Positions 27,534-36,932 of a stretch of DNA of 64,000 bases are shown piece after piece. The notes below the pieces were generated by a model. The model made no database searches. It saw only the letters and a list, made by a program, of their open reading frames with translations, and was not told where the DNA came from. The DNA is from Jiulongibacter sp966250325 (GTDB taxonomy: Bacteria; Bacteroidota; Bacteroidia; Cytophagales; Spirosomataceae), in NCBI GenBank assembly GCA_966250325.1, contig CBINGY010000015.1, positions 1 to 64,000 of the forward strand, given 5' to 3'. The position numbers and the translations under genes were made by a program. Positions within the stretch are counted from its first letter, which is position 1, and each line of letters starts with the position of its first letter.

Positions 27534-28865
27534 TTATTCAAAGTTAAAAAGTCCTTCGTTCAGTGCTTCCAGGGCTTCGTTTTTATGTTTGGAATCTACC
27601 AGAAGAGAGATATTGTGTTCTGAGGCACCATAGGAAATCATACGAATAGGAATTCCTTTTACGGCTTCCAGAATACGAATGGCAATACCCGGTTTATCTG
27701 CCAGGAAATTTCCCACAATGCAAATGATGCTCTGATTGCGATCATGCTCTTCCAGATCGGCAAACTGACTTAATTCTTCGGTAATCTTGTCGAGATTTTC
27801 TGAATTGTCAATGGTTACTGCCACAGAAACCTCTGAGGTGGTGATCATATCTACCGGGGTCTTGTATTTTTCAAAGACATCAAAAACCTTTCTCAGAAAT
27901 CCGTAGGCATTGAGCATACGGGTAGAGTGGATGTATATGGCGGTAATGTTGTCTTTGGCAGCAATGGCTTTGATTTCTGGCCCACCGCTAATGGCAGATG
28001 TAATCACGGTGCCCGGAGCCTCCGGAGCCATGGTATTTTTTAGTCTTACAGGTACACCACGCATTTTAGCCGGAGTTATAGTGCTTGGATGCAGAATTTT
28101 GGCACCAAAATAGGCCAGTTCTGCGGCTTCTTCAAACAGCAGTTCACGTACCGGGAACGTGCGTTTCACGATGCGGGGGTCATTGTTATGCATCCCGTCA
28201 ATATCGGTCCAGATCTGGATTTCTTCGGAAGTAATGGCACCGCCAATAAGTGATGCGGTATAGTCAGATCCTCCGCGTTTAAGGTTGTCCACTTCACCTC
28301 TTGGGTTTCGGCAGATAAAGCCCTGGGTTACTAGAATGTGCTTGTCGGTCTGATTTTCCAGAAGAGCCTTCAGTTTGGTTTCAATTTTTGACAGTTCGGG
28401 CTCATTATCGGCATCAATACTCATAAACTCCAGTGCGGGAAGAAGCACTACGCTTTCTCCCTGCTCTTTCATGTAGGCTGCAAACATCTGTGTACTTAGA
28501 AGTTCACCTTCCGCCACCATTTGTTTGTCATGTTTTAGCGTATAAATCTTCAGGTTAGCGAGTGAACGGATAAGCCCGAATTCCTTGTCAATGATAGCCC
28601 GGCCATCCTGCAAGCCGCCTTCAGTTTCGAATAACTCGCGAATAAATGCATCATAATGAGCGTAGAGCTCGTCAATCTGCTGACTTGCCTGGGCTTTATC
28701 ACCTTTTGACAAGGACACACCAATAGATAACAACGCGTTTGTAGTACCCGAAAGAGCAGAAAGTACCACGATTTTACGGGTATTATCGGCTACTACCAGC
28801 TGACGAATCGACTTCATTCTTTCGGGCTTCCCTACCGATGTGCCCCCAAATTTCCAGACTTGCAT
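27534..28865 (-). CDS. lysC: Aspartate kinase
   Basis: The 443-residue monofunctional aspartokinase begins with VWKFGGTSVGKPERM (the KFGGTS substrate/ATP motif), followed by RGGSDYTASLIG and WTDIDG. The C-terminal ACT domains (residues about 305-440, including AVTIDNSENL and SYGASEHNISLLV) mediate feedback inhibition, probably by lysine or threonine. It catalyses the first step of the aspartate family pathway; asd is at 17 kb. Confidence 0.95.
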   Translation of the reverse strand: MQVWKFGGTSVGKPERMKSIRQLVVADNTRKIVVLSALSGTTNALLSIGVSLSKGDKAQASQQIDELYAHYDAFIRELFETEGGLQDGRAIIDKEFGLIRSLANLKIYTLKHDKQMVAEGELLSTQMFAAYMKEQGESVVLLPALEFMSIDADNEPELSKIETKLKALLENQTDKHILVTQGFICRNPRGEVDNLKRGGSDYTASLIGGAITSEEIQIWTDIDGMHNNDPRIVKRTFPVRELLFEEAAELAYFGAKILHPSTITPAKMRGVPVRLKNTMAPEAPGTVITSAISGGPEIKAIAAKDNITAIYIHSTRMLNAYGFLRKVFDVFEKYKTPVDMITTSEVSVAVTIDNSENLDKITEELSQFADLEEHDRNQSIICIVGNFLADKPGIAIRILEAVKGIPIRMISYGASEHNISLLVDSKHKNEALEALNEGLFNFE

Positions 28866-28914
28866 TTCCTTGAACGATTTATGATGTTATGATTTTTGAT
28901 TTCAGATGTGAATA

Positions 28915-29280
28915 TTATTCGTTTTTGTTTTTTGAAACGATAGTTTTAATGGATGCAATAATGATAGATAGCAACTCATCGCCTTCCTTTAGTAGAGGTG
29001 TTGTATCATCCGTGAATTTACCTTCACTTATTGCATTTATATATTCCAGCCAAAAAATGCTTTCATCCAGCTCTTCTTCGACTATTCTTAATTTATTTAA
29101 GAAATCTGGTCTTGATTTTCCCCTACAAACTGCCCGGTAATTTGCCGCAGACGAACTGGAGCTTTTACTCAATTGATAAGTTACAACCCGATATTCTGGA
29201 GCTTCAGATAGTTTTCGGATGAAGAATACTGTTTGAACTGACCAGTCAAAGAATCGCTTTTTTAATTCTGTTTGTGTCAT
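28915..29280 (-). CDS. Four-helix bundle protein (S23/IVP family)
   Basis: The 121-residue protein matches the four-helix bundle family named after 23S rRNA intervening-sequence proteins: hydrophobic heptads, the conserved YQLSKSSSSSAANYRAVCRGKS segment in the middle, and EELDESIFWLEYI. The family is widespread in Bacteroidota; its function is unknown and it is usually associated with rRNA or repeats. It lies one base after ribH and 49 bases before lysC. Confidence 0.85.
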   Translation of the reverse strand: MTQTELKKRFFDWSVQTVFFIRKLSEAPEYRVVTYQLSKSSSSSAANYRAVCRGKSRPDFLNKLRIVEEELDESIFWLEYINAISEGKFTDDTTPLLKEGDELLSIIIASIKTIVSKNKNE

Positions 29281-29281
29281 T

Positions 29282-29782
29282 TTAATCAGATTTAAATCTC
29301 AAATCTGAAATCGATAACATTTTCAACGCCGTAATCCCTGCTTCATCACCTTTATTCCCATGTTTGCCTCCCGCCCGGTCCAGGGCCTGTTCGTACGTGT
29401 TTGGTGTTAATACTCCGAATACCACAGGCTTATTAAATTTCAGGCTTACTTCAGTGAGGCCGTTGGCTACGGCATTATTGATATAATCATTATGTTTAGT
29501 TTCTCCCTGTATCACACAGCCGATGGCAATAACAGCGTCAATATCATCTCTCTGAGCAAAAATCTGTGCACCAAAACTCAGCTCATAGCTACCCGGCACG
29601 GTTGCAGACAGTATGTTTTCTTCCTTCACTCCATGTTTCAGCAGAGTGGAAATGGCACCTTCACGTAAAGCAAAGGTAATTTCTTCATTCCACTCGGCAG
29701 TAACAATGGCTATACGCCTGCCACTCATGTCATTGAGCCCGGTGGTATTATATACGGAAAGATTTTTATGTGCTGTACTCAT
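29282..29782 (-). CDS. ribH: 6,7-dimethyl-8-ribityllumazine synthase
   Basis: The 166-residue enzyme makes the lumazine precursor of riboflavin. IVTAEWNEEIT, VPGSYELSFGAQ and the catalytic-loop motif GCVIQGETKHNDYI (His in the active site) are standard. The neighbouring TPR gene precedes it with a terminator between, an arrangement common in Bacteroidota. Confidence 0.96.
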   Translation of the reverse strand: MSTAHKNLSVYNTTGLNDMSGRRIAIVTAEWNEEITFALREGAISTLLKHGVKEENILSATVPGSYELSFGAQIFAQRDDIDAVIAIGCVIQGETKHNDYINNAVANGLTEVSLKFNKPVVFGVLTPNTYEQALDRAGGKHGNKGDEAGITALKMLSISDLRFKSD

Positions 29783-29800
29783 GGGGTATTTAGGAGTAAT

Positions 29801-29833
29801 AAAAAAGGGATAAACCGGCTGGCTTATCCCTTT
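29801..29833 (-). terminator. Terminator of the TPR gene
   Basis: A 10-bp stem (29804-29813 with 29824-29833) followed on the minus strand by a T run of six, located between the TPR gene and ribH. Confidence 0.7.
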
Positions 29834-29853
29834 GAATCTCGTTATTTCTAAGG

Positions 29854-30549
29854 TTAATTGCCAGCCTCCGCTTCCAGTTTCGATTTAAACTTGGTAGCAT
29901 TCAAAACATCCATGGATGTAGGATATTTCTCAATAAGCTCGCTGTAAGCTTCAATGGCTCCTTCCTTATTGCCTGCTGCTTCATTGGCTGTGGCCAACTT
30001 CATCAGATAACCGGGAGTTATAAATTTATTTGGGTGGTGAGCCGCTGCTTTCTCATAGAAGGAAATCGCTTCTGCCGTATTATTTTTTTCCATGTAGGCA
30101 TCGCCTAGAAGAGCATATGCTTTACCCTGAACCACTACATCACTTGCACTGAAATCTTCGAGGTATTTGATGGCGTCGTCAAATTTACCTTGTTTCATAT
30201 AGGCTACGCCCACGTAAAACTTTGCAAGATTTCCGGCAGGAGTACTTCCATAAGAATCTGCCACTTCCAGAAGGCCGGCATTTCCACCGGTACCTTTCAG
30301 AGCCAGATCAAGAGAATCTGATTCAAAATAGTAAACAGAATCATACATGGCAGCCTGAGCTTCCTTGTTTTGCAGATCTATCCAATATTTATAACCAAAG
30401 AAGCCAAGTGCTATGGCAAGAATAACACCCCCTGTTATGGTCAGAAGATTTTTATTTGATTGGAAAAAGTTCTCAGCCTTACCGAATTCCTTTTGCAGAG
30501 CTTCTGCACTTTCAATCAATTCGATCCCTGATTTATCTTGTTTAGCCAT
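29854..30549 (-). CDS. Membrane-anchored TPR protein (YfgM-like)
   Basis: The 231-residue protein has a short cytoplasmic N-terminus, one membrane helix (LLTITGGVILAIALGFFGYKYW, residues about 35-56) and tetratricopeptide repeats after it, for example GKAYALLGDAYMEKNNTAEAI. It resembles YfgM/tol-pal-like chaperone scaffolds of the periplasm. It is followed by ribH, a conserved Bacteroidota order. A -7 box with a GCACC extension precedes it. Confidence 0.8.
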   Translation of the reverse strand: MAKQDKSGIELIESAEALQKEFGKAENFFQSNKNLLTITGGVILAIALGFFGYKYWIDLQNKEAQAAMYDSVYYFESDSLDLALKGTGGNAGLLEVADSYGSTPAGNLAKFYVGVAYMKQGKFDDAIKYLEDFSASDVVVQGKAYALLGDAYMEKNNTAEAISFYEKAAAHHPNKFITPGYLMKLATANEAAGNKEGAIEAYSELIEKYPTSMDVLNATKFKSKLEAEAGN

Positions 30550-30580
30550 GAAAATTGCTTTCGCTTCAAATTTTGAGGTG

Positions 30581-30588
30581 CAAATTTA
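30581..30588 (-). promoter_or_regulatory. Probable -7 box of the TPR gene
   Basis: TAAATTTG on the minus strand matches TAnnTTTG exactly and is followed by CACC, like other promoters in this window. Confidence 0.55.
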
Positions 30589-30665
30589 GGAAAATGATTT
30601 CTATTTAATTCAACCCGATTGTCAAAAAGTATGAAACGGGCCATTGAAACCTATTGCAAATCAAC

Positions 30666-30692
30666 AAAAAAGGGGCTTTATGCCCCTTTTTT
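30666..30692. terminator. Bidirectional terminator
   Basis: An 11-bp stem (30666-30676 with 30682-30692) of A6GGGGC with GCCCCT6 sits after pdhA on the minus strand and can act in both directions. Confidence 0.85.
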
Positions 30693-30710
30693 GTTCCTGA
30701 ACAGTTCAAA

Positions 30711-31727
30711 TTATTCCATCACAAATGGATAATCTTCCTGTACATAGATATCTTTAAACGCTTCAGATGCATCCGGGAACGGAGACTCTTCTGCGAATTT
30801 CACAGCCGCATCTACCTGTCCTTTAACTTTTTCATCAATGGCTGAAAGTTCTTCTTCAGTGGCCACACCATTTGTAAGAATTCTGTGGCGTGTCAGCTCT
30901 ATCGGGTCACGCATTTTCCATTCGGCCACTTCTTCCTTGGTACGGTACTTCTGTGGATCAGACATTGAGTGCCCACGGAAACGGTACGTTTTAAACTCCA
31001 GGTACGTAGGACCATCACCTTTTCTCGCCCTTTCTGCAGCACGACTCACAGCTTCATGAACGGCTTCTACATCCATAGCGTCTACCGGCTCAGAGGGCAT
31101 GTCGTACGCTTCACCCAAGGTGTAGAGCTCTTTGACGTTTGAGCTTCGGGAAACTGAAGTTCCCATGGCGTAGCCGTTATTTTCTACCACAAAGATTACA
31201 GGAAGTTTCCAGGTCATGGCCAGGTTAAGGGCCTCATGAAATGCACCCTGACGTACCGCCCCGTCACCCATGTAACAAATACATAGATTTTTGGTGCCTT
31301 TGTATTTTTCGGCGAAGGCGATACCGGCTCCCAGTGGAATCTGGGCACCTACGATTCCATGCCCTCCTACGAAGTTTACAGCTTTATCAAAGATGTGCAT
31401 AGAGCCACCTTTTCCTTTGGTTGTTCCGGTAACTTTACCATACAGCTCAGCCATTATCGCACCCGGATCTGTCCCAAGAGCAAGGGGCTGACCATGGTCA
31501 CGGTAGGAGGTAATGTATTTATCATCCTTTTCAAGTGCAGATACCGCTCCGGATGCACATGCTTCCTGCCCTATGTATAGGTGACAGAATCCTCTGATTT
31601 TCTGCTGACCGTACAGTTGGCCTGCTTTTTCTTCAAATTTACGCTGGAGTACCATAGACTCATACCAGTACATGTACTGCTCCTTGCTATATTTTAACTT
31701 TGCTGCTTCTTTTTTCTTAGCTGCCAT
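30711..31727 (-). CDS. pdhA: Pyruvate dehydrogenase E1 component, alpha subunit
   Basis: The 338-residue subunit contains the thiamine diphosphate motif GDGAVRQGAFHEALN through VVENN (about 30 residues apart), YRDHGQPLALG, and phosphorylation-loop-like RFRGHSMSDPQKYR. It decarboxylates pyruvate together with the beta subunit, which is not in the window; the preceding gene on this strand is absent, so pdhB lies elsewhere. The promoter box TATCTTTG is followed by GCACTCCC and the leader is about 80 bases. Confidence 0.95.
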   Translation of the reverse strand: MAAKKKEAAKLKYSKEQYMYWYESMVLQRKFEEKAGQLYGQQKIRGFCHLYIGQEACASGAVSALEKDDKYITSYRDHGQPLALGTDPGAIMAELYGKVTGTTKGKGGSMHIFDKAVNFVGGHGIVGAQIPLGAGIAFAEKYKGTKNLCICYMGDGAVRQGAFHEALNLAMTWKLPVIFVVENNGYAMGTSVSRSSNVKELYTLGEAYDMPSEPVDAMDVEAVHEAVSRAAERARKGDGPTYLEFKTYRFRGHSMSDPQKYRTKEEVAEWKMRDPIELTRHRILTNGVATEEELSAIDEKVKGQVDAAVKFAEESPFPDASEAFKDIYVQEDYPFVME

Positions 31728-31800
31728 AAACGCGTAATTTCCTTAGGCTTTTTGACTTATTAATTCCAGATGCGGGCATCCGGCCCCGTTTGAGGGAGTG

Positions 31801-31808
31801 CAAAGATA
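31801..31808 (-). promoter_or_regulatory. Probable -7 box of pdhA
   Basis: TATCTTTG on the minus strand matches TAnnTTTG exactly and continues as GCACTCCC. It lies in the 309-base gap between pdhA and recF, which otherwise shows nothing recognisable. Confidence 0.65.
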
Positions 31809-32036
31809 GGGCTTAAAGGTTTATTGAGGAAAAATCTGTGATAAATCTATAGGGGAGCACTGAAGCGGATCTGTTTTCGCGATTGTAATGACTTGGTGAA
31901 ACTGCAGAGGTTAAAAAACCGATAAAGGAACACAAATGAACCCGGCCAGATTTGAAAGAATCCCAAATCTTAAACCCAGAAATGGTGGCAGGGGGTGTGG
32001 AATCCGTTCCGGAATGATGAACTTTGTAGCCGAGCT

Positions 32037-33113
32037 ATGCATATTTCTTCCATTCGCTTATTTAATTTCCGGAATCACTCCGATCGCCGTTTTGAGTTTT
32101 CTGAGCGGGTGAATTGTATTGTGGGTGAAAATGGGAGCGGAAAAACAAACCTGCTGGATGCCGTTTATTTTCTTGCACTGACCAAAAGCTCGTTGCAAAA
32201 GCAGGATTTTCTCAGCATTACCCACGAGGAAGACCTTATGGTAATTGATGGCGATTTTGTGATAGCGGGGAAATCAGAAAATATTACGGTTAGTCTTCAG
32301 GAGGGTCAAAAGAAAAGTGTTTTGATAAACAAAAAGCCTTACGATCGCATCTCTGACCACATAGGACGCTACCCGCTGGTGCTTATTGCCCCCGATGATA
32401 CCGACATGATACGGGATGCCAGCGAAACCCGGCGGAGGTTATTTGATGGAATCATGGCTCAGTTTGATCCCGAATTTCTAACGAACTATCAGCAATATAA
32501 TCGGCTGCTGGATCAGCGAAACAGTTTATTGAAACAATTTGCAGAACGTGATTATTTTGACCAGAACCTTCTGGACAGCTACTCTGAACCGCTTCTTTGG
32601 CTTGCTATGCAGATTGCTAAAAAACGCCGAGAATTTCTGATGCAGTTTATGCCGGTGGTTCAGAGTCATTATCAGCGAATAAGCGGAGGAAAAGAGCAGG
32701 CTTCCATCATTTATGAAACCGAAGTTATGGATAACTTTCCCGCAGTATTTAAGAATAATCAGAGGCGTGATGTGGCTGCACAGCGAACTACGAAAGGAAT
32801 TCACAAAGATGATTTTGTCTTTGAACTTGATCATCAGCCCATTAAAAAATTTGGTTCTCAGGGACAGCGGAAATCCTTTGTACTGGCTGTGAAGCTGGCC
32901 CAGTTTGACCTTCTTGAAAAACATAAAGGGAAAAAGCCCATACTTCTGCTGGATGATATTTTTGATAAACTGGATGACTACCGCATCGGAAAGCTCATCG
33001 AAAACATAGACAATGAGACATTTGGTCAGATTTTTATCACAGATGCCCGCCCTGAACGCACCCGAAGAATTCTGGAAAAGGTGGCAACAGATGTGAGGTA
33101 TTTTGAGCTGTAA
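32037..33113 (+). CDS. recF: DNA replication and repair protein RecF
   Basis: The ATG at 32037 gives 358 residues. The N-terminal Walker A is GENGSGKT, the ABC signature region is GSQGQRKSFVLAVKLAQ and Walker B is LLLDDIFDKLD, all in the order of RecF. It loads RecA at gapped DNA with RecO and RecR. The YqgE gene follows within 17 bases and is probably co-transcribed. Confidence 0.97.
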   Translation: MHISSIRLFNFRNHSDRRFEFSERVNCIVGENGSGKTNLLDAVYFLALTKSSLQKQDFLSITHEEDLMVIDGDFVIAGKSENITVSLQEGQKKSVLINKKPYDRISDHIGRYPLVLIAPDDTDMIRDASETRRRLFDGIMAQFDPEFLTNYQQYNRLLDQRNSLLKQFAERDYFDQNLLDSYSEPLLWLAMQIAKKRREFLMQFMPVVQSHYQRISGGKEQASIIYETEVMDNFPAVFKNNQRRDVAAQRTTKGIHKDDFVFELDHQPIKKFGSQGQRKSFVLAVKLAQFDLLEKHKGKKPILLLDDIFDKLDDYRIGKLIENIDNETFGQIFITDARPERTRRILEKVATDVRYFEL

Positions 33114-33129
33114 ACTGTTAATTTGTTCT

Positions 33130-33684
33130 ATGTCAAACGAACAACCCGCCAAAGGCAAACTACTGATAGCAGAACCTTTTCTGGGAGATCCCAACTTCGA
33201 AAGGGCCGTTATTCTTCTTTGCGAACACAATGAAAAGGGCTCTTTTGGTCTGGTGCTTAATCAGCTCTCAAACCTGAAGCTAAGTGATGCCGTGAATGAA
33301 TGTTACGCAGAGCTTCCCTTATACGTGGGCGGTCCGGTGGAATACAATACACTTCATTTTGTACACAGGCTGGGTGATCAGATTCCCGGCTCGGTGGATC
33401 TGGGAAATGGTATTTTCTGGGCGGGGGATTTTGAGACACTGCAAACGCTTCTTAATCTGAACAAAGTTGATCAGAAAGACGTCCGTTTTTTTCTGGGTTA
33501 CAGCGGCTGGGGAGAAGGGCAGCTTGACAATGAGATGCGTCAAAACAGCTGGATAATAAGCCAGGCAGATGCAGACCTTCTTTTTGAATCAGATACCGAA
33601 ACTTTCTGGCGAAAAGTGCTGCGGGATATGGGCGGAGGTTACAAGGTGATGAGTAATTATCCGATTGATCCGAGGCTGAATTAG
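33130..33684 (+). CDS. YqgE/AlgH family protein
   Basis: The ATG at 33130 gives 184 residues matching the UPF0301/AlgH family: GKLLIAEPFLGDPNFERAV, FGLVLNQ, YVGGPVE and FLGYSGWGEGQLDNE. The family is conserved but without known activity. The start is set by homology, as an upstream in-frame start at 33103 would overlap recF. Confidence 0.93.
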   Translation: MSNEQPAKGKLLIAEPFLGDPNFERAVILLCEHNEKGSFGLVLNQLSNLKLSDAVNECYAELPLYVGGPVEYNTLHFVHRLGDQIPGSVDLGNGIFWAGDFETLQTLLNLNKVDQKDVRFFLGYSGWGEGQLDNEMRQNSWIISQADADLLFESDTETFWRKVLRDMGGGYKVMSNYPIDPRLN

Positions 33685-33704
33685 ATATGGGACCAAATCA
33701 AGGT

Positions 33705-34895
33705 TCAATACCTCCAAACCCGAAATACTTCACCTGCCGCATAAACGTTCCCCTCCCGTAATTCCAGTTCCATAAAAGCATCAGAATCAGAAAGATTGGC
33801 CAGATCGCCACTTCCATGCCCTTCGTTTGGCGAGGCGGTGAGCGTTCCATTTTCGTTAGACAGACTTACCTGCATAAAGTAGCTGAGTGCCGGTCTGAAA
33901 ATAATTTCTTTGTCCAGAACAGCGTACTCTGGTTTGGGGGATTTACCCAAACTTTGTTCAAGCCAGGGTTTTACATACCGCACGGCACACATAAATGTGG
34001 AAACCGGATTACCCGGTAGAGCAAAGATCACCGTTTGATCCTTTTTCCCAAACCACATGGGTTTACCTGGGCGTTGCTGAATTTTATGAAACAATTTCTG
34101 AACCCCGAGTTGCTTCAGGGCTTCGGGCATGTAGTCTTTTTTACCAGCAGAAACTCCGCCAGAGAGAACCAGCACATCAAATGTTTCAAGCAATTCGCCG
34201 AGTTTTTTTTTGGTAATTTCCAGGCTATCAGGTAGATGAAAGTGAGAAATGGAATCGCAAAGCGGCTTTATCAATTCCGAAATCGCGTAAATGTTTGATT
34301 TCCGGATCTGATGAGCCTCCGGTTTTTGGGTAACACCTACCAGTTCATCGCCGCTGGTAATCACGGCTACCTGAGGTTTTTTTTTAGCTCGGATCATCGT
34401 TTTGCCAACCGTAGCCAATACGGCCAGATCAGGGGTTTTGATCGTGTGTCCCTTTTTGAGAATAATGTCTCCCTCTTTTCGGTCAATGCCTTTTTTGTGG
34501 ATGTTCTTTTGCATTTCCAGGTCATCGGGTAAATTCAGAATTCCCGCTTCGGCTTTCGTATCTTCAACCCGAATCACTGAATCTACCCCGTTGGGTAGAG
34601 GCGTTCCTGTCATTACTTCTACCGCTTCATTGGAATTATTAGTGGTAAATGCGGGATCTCCGGCGAACTGAGTTCCTGAAATTTTGTAGTGCCTTGTGCC
34701 ATTTTCGTATGCTGAACCGCGTATGGCAAAGCCATCCATCGTAACTCTGTCAAAAGGCGGGAAGTCGCGATCGGCACAGATATCCTCTGCTAAAACCCGT
34801 CCCGTTGATTCAAGAAAAGGAATGCTCTCTTCTCCAAAATCCCGGGTTTCTTTGAGAATGAGTTCTGTGGCAAGTTTGACTGTAACAAAATCCAT
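33705..34895 (-). CDS. moeA: Molybdopterin molybdenumtransferase
   Basis: The 396-residue MoeA inserts molybdate into molybdopterin-AMP. Clear family blocks are DRDFPPFDRVTMDGFAI, VITSGDELV, LSGGVSAGKKDYMPEAL, QQRPGKPMWFG and ALPGNPVSTFM. Its ATG directly abuts the stop of the xdhC-like gene (34895/34896), so both are translated from one message. It anchors a molybdenum cofactor island that runs to moaC. Confidence 0.95.
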   Translation of the reverse strand: MDFVTVKLATELILKETRDFGEESIPFLESTGRVLAEDICADRDFPPFDRVTMDGFAIRGSAYENGTRHYKISGTQFAGDPAFTTNNSNEAVEVMTGTPLPNGVDSVIRVEDTKAEAGILNLPDDLEMQKNIHKKGIDRKEGDIILKKGHTIKTPDLAVLATVGKTMIRAKKKPQVAVITSGDELVGVTQKPEAHQIRKSNIYAISELIKPLCDSISHFHLPDSLEITKKKLGELLETFDVLVLSGGVSAGKKDYMPEALKQLGVQKLFHKIQQRPGKPMWFGKKDQTVIFALPGNPVSTFMCAVRYVKPWLEQSLGKSPKPEYAVLDKEIIFRPALSYFMQVSLSNENGTLTASPNEGHGSGDLANLSDSDAFMELELREGNVYAAGEVFRVWRY

Positions 34896-35993
34896 TTAGG
34901 TAAAGGTCATTGGTTGGTCCCGCTCATGAATGGGTTGCTTTTTGTCCCGCAAGTGAGCTGGCGTTTTCTTTGAAAATACTCCTTTTATTTCGGCAAGCAT
35001 GGAAAGTGCGATCTCATCAGGTGTAGTGGCTCCCATATCCAAACCTACGGGGGCATAGATGTTTGCCATCACGGCATCCGAAATGATTTCACTTTCATCG
35101 GCAAGCTCCTGCCAGATACGTTCAGAGCGTACCCGTGGCCCGAGCATTCCTATGTATCGGGCCTCCTTTTTCAGAAGTTTTCTGAGATTCTCCTTGTCGG
35201 TTTGCAGCGAATGCGACATCAAAATCACGGCGGTATATTCGTCGAAAGTAAGGTGGTCAAAATCCTCCTTTTTCAGAATAGTAACCCCTTCAATCGGGCT
35301 GACCTTATTTTCGGGAGCTACCACCGTAATTTCCCAGCCAAGTTCCAGGGTTTGACGAATTAAAGGGTAAAGATCGTATTGATGACCAAGTAAAATTAGA
35401 TGAAACGGTGGAGGTATCACTTCCGCAAAAAGCGTCAACTCATCATTTACCACAATGTTCTTTGATTTATTCAAACCTGATATTACCTCTGTCAAGGCCT
35501 CTGTATCACAAAATTGCGATAAAATCTGAAGGCTTGATGAATCAGTAAAATGTACGAGTTTGCCGAGCAAAGTATCATCGGGAGTTCGGGTGATTTTAAC
35601 AAGTATATTAGTTACCCGCCTGCCATAAATAATTCTCCTGAGAAGTTCAATTTGATTCTCTGGATCTCCCTTTTCAACGGGAGAGATAAGAACGTCAATG
35701 ATTCCATTGCAGCCCAGGCCCACGCCAATCTGGTGATCGTCGTCCATACTGGTATCGTAGGTCATGATAGAGGCTTTTCCTTTTAAAATGGCCATACGGG
35801 CACGTTTGAGTGCATCACCCTCCAGACAGCCACCGCTAATTCCACCCACCCAGGTTCCATTTTCAGAAACCAACATCCGTGCACCCATTCTACGATAAGA
35901 AGAGCCCTCAACCCTTACCACAGTTGCTATCGCCATCTTTTCATCCTCAGGAGCATGGTCGAAATAGCGGATAATATGTTTGATTTCTTTCAA
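34896..35993 (-). CDS. XdhC/CoxI-like molybdenum enzyme maturation protein
   Basis: A protein of about 365 residues starting with a TTG codon at 35993 (MKEIKHIIRYFDH) is favoured because homologs begin there; a GTG at 36101 and ATGs at 36038 and 36065 in frame are alternatives. The N-terminal XdhC domain has VRVEGSSYRRMGARMLV and GGISGGCLEGDA, and the C-terminal Rossmann-like domain begins LILLGHQYDLYPL. XdhC inserts or protects the sulfurated cofactor for xanthine-dehydrogenase-family enzymes. Its partner enzyme is not in the window. Confidence 0.85.
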   Translation of the reverse strand: MKEIKHIIRYFDHAPEDEKMAIATVVRVEGSSYRRMGARMLVSENGTWVGGISGGCLEGDALKRARMAILKGKASIMTYDTSMDDDHQIGVGLGCNGIIDVLISPVEKGDPENQIELLRRIIYGRRVTNILVKITRTPDDTLLGKLVHFTDSSSLQILSQFCDTEALTEVISGLNKSKNIVVNDELTLFAEVIPPPFHLILLGHQYDLYPLIRQTLELGWEITVVAPENKVSPIEGVTILKKEDFDHLTFDEYTAVILMSHSLQTDKENLRKLLKKEARYIGMLGPRVRSERIWQELADESEIISDAVMANIYAPVGLDMGATTPDEIALSMLAEIKGVFSKKTPAHLRDKKQPIHERDQPMTFT

Positions 35994-36165
35994 TGAACCG
36001 GCTGAAGTTTTTGGTAAAAATAGGGGATTGGTACACATCTCCGAAACTCCGGTATCTAAATCCATCCACTTTTGTCGATCTCCGGCCTGAGCCATCTGCA
36101 CATTGTTGCGAAATAAATTTCTTTTGATTCAATTTACACCGAGTACAACCCCAAACCCTGTTGAA

Positions 36166-36894
36166 TTGAAAAAATTGATCTGGAAGGCCTTTCTGGTTTT
36201 CCAAATTTGTCATACCGCCTCTGGTCAATGGTCAAAGGAGGATAATATGTTATGGAACCGTTACTGGATTCAGTTCGGGTTGTCACCCCGATGGCAGGCA
36301 TCTACTCAGGTTACGAATCAGTGGGGAAGGTCGCCCTGGAAACAAAGGCAACTGATTTCTCATTACGATGCCAACCTTCGCCTAAATTCTCATTGGAGTA
36401 TAGGTGCAGGACTTACCGTTTCCTTCAAGAATGAGTGGAATGAAGATTATACGGAGGCTTTCCTTTTGCCCGAAATACGACCGTTTCAGCAGGTATTGTT
36501 TTCTGCGGAATCAGGGCAAAAGTGGAGATTTCTGGGAAGGGTCCGTTTTGACGAGCGATATATTCATAACTCCAACGAAAGAGATCGACTTTTACCTGGA
36601 TATACCTATGAAGGACGTACAAGGTTTCAGGGCATTTGCACCTACAGAATATCAGGAAAATGGAGTTCCAGAGTCGGAGATGAGGTTTTTGTCAATTACA
36701 GGAAAGATGAATACGATCACCACATAAGCCAGAATCGGATTTTTGCAGGCCTGAATGTGGACCTCGCCCGGGGCCTCTCACTTGACGGAGACTTCTTTTT
36801 TATCAGCAGAAACGATGAGGGGCATCCACGATTATCCAATATTTTCAGGCTAGGACTTATGCAACGCATCCGAAGTTTTGAGCCGAAATCTTAA
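36166..36894 (+). CDS. DUF2490 protein, first copy (predicted outer-membrane protein)
   Basis: A TTG start at 36166 gives a textbook signal peptide (MKKLIWKAFLVFQICHTASGQ) and 242 residues; no better ATG exists upstream. The mature part is beta-rich with regularly spaced aromatic strands and contains PEIRPFQQV and RFDERYI, the DUF2490 signature shared with the second copy (PEIRPFQEF, RSEERFF). DUF2490 members are predicted beta-barrels in the outer membrane with unknown function. It lies between the xdhC-like gene and a ModE-like regulator in the Moco island. Confidence 0.75.
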   Translation: MKKLIWKAFLVFQICHTASGQWSKEDNMLWNRYWIQFGLSPRWQASTQVTNQWGRSPWKQRQLISHYDANLRLNSHWSIGAGLTVSFKNEWNEDYTEAFLLPEIRPFQQVLFSAESGQKWRFLGRVRFDERYIHNSNERDRLLPGYTYEGRTRFQGICTYRISGKWSSRVGDEVFVNYRKDEYDHHISQNRIFAGLNVDLARGLSLDGDFFFISRNDEGHPRLSNIFRLGLMQRIRSFEPKS

Positions 36895-36899
36895 CTTTG
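36892..36899 (+). promoter_or_regulatory. Probable -7 box of the modE-like gene
   Basis: TAACTTTG matches TAnnTTTG exactly and overlaps the stop codon of the upstream DUF2490 gene. Confidence 0.5.
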
Positions 36900-36932
36900 G
36901 TTAAAAGAAAAAAGTTGATAAACGTAAAGGAC

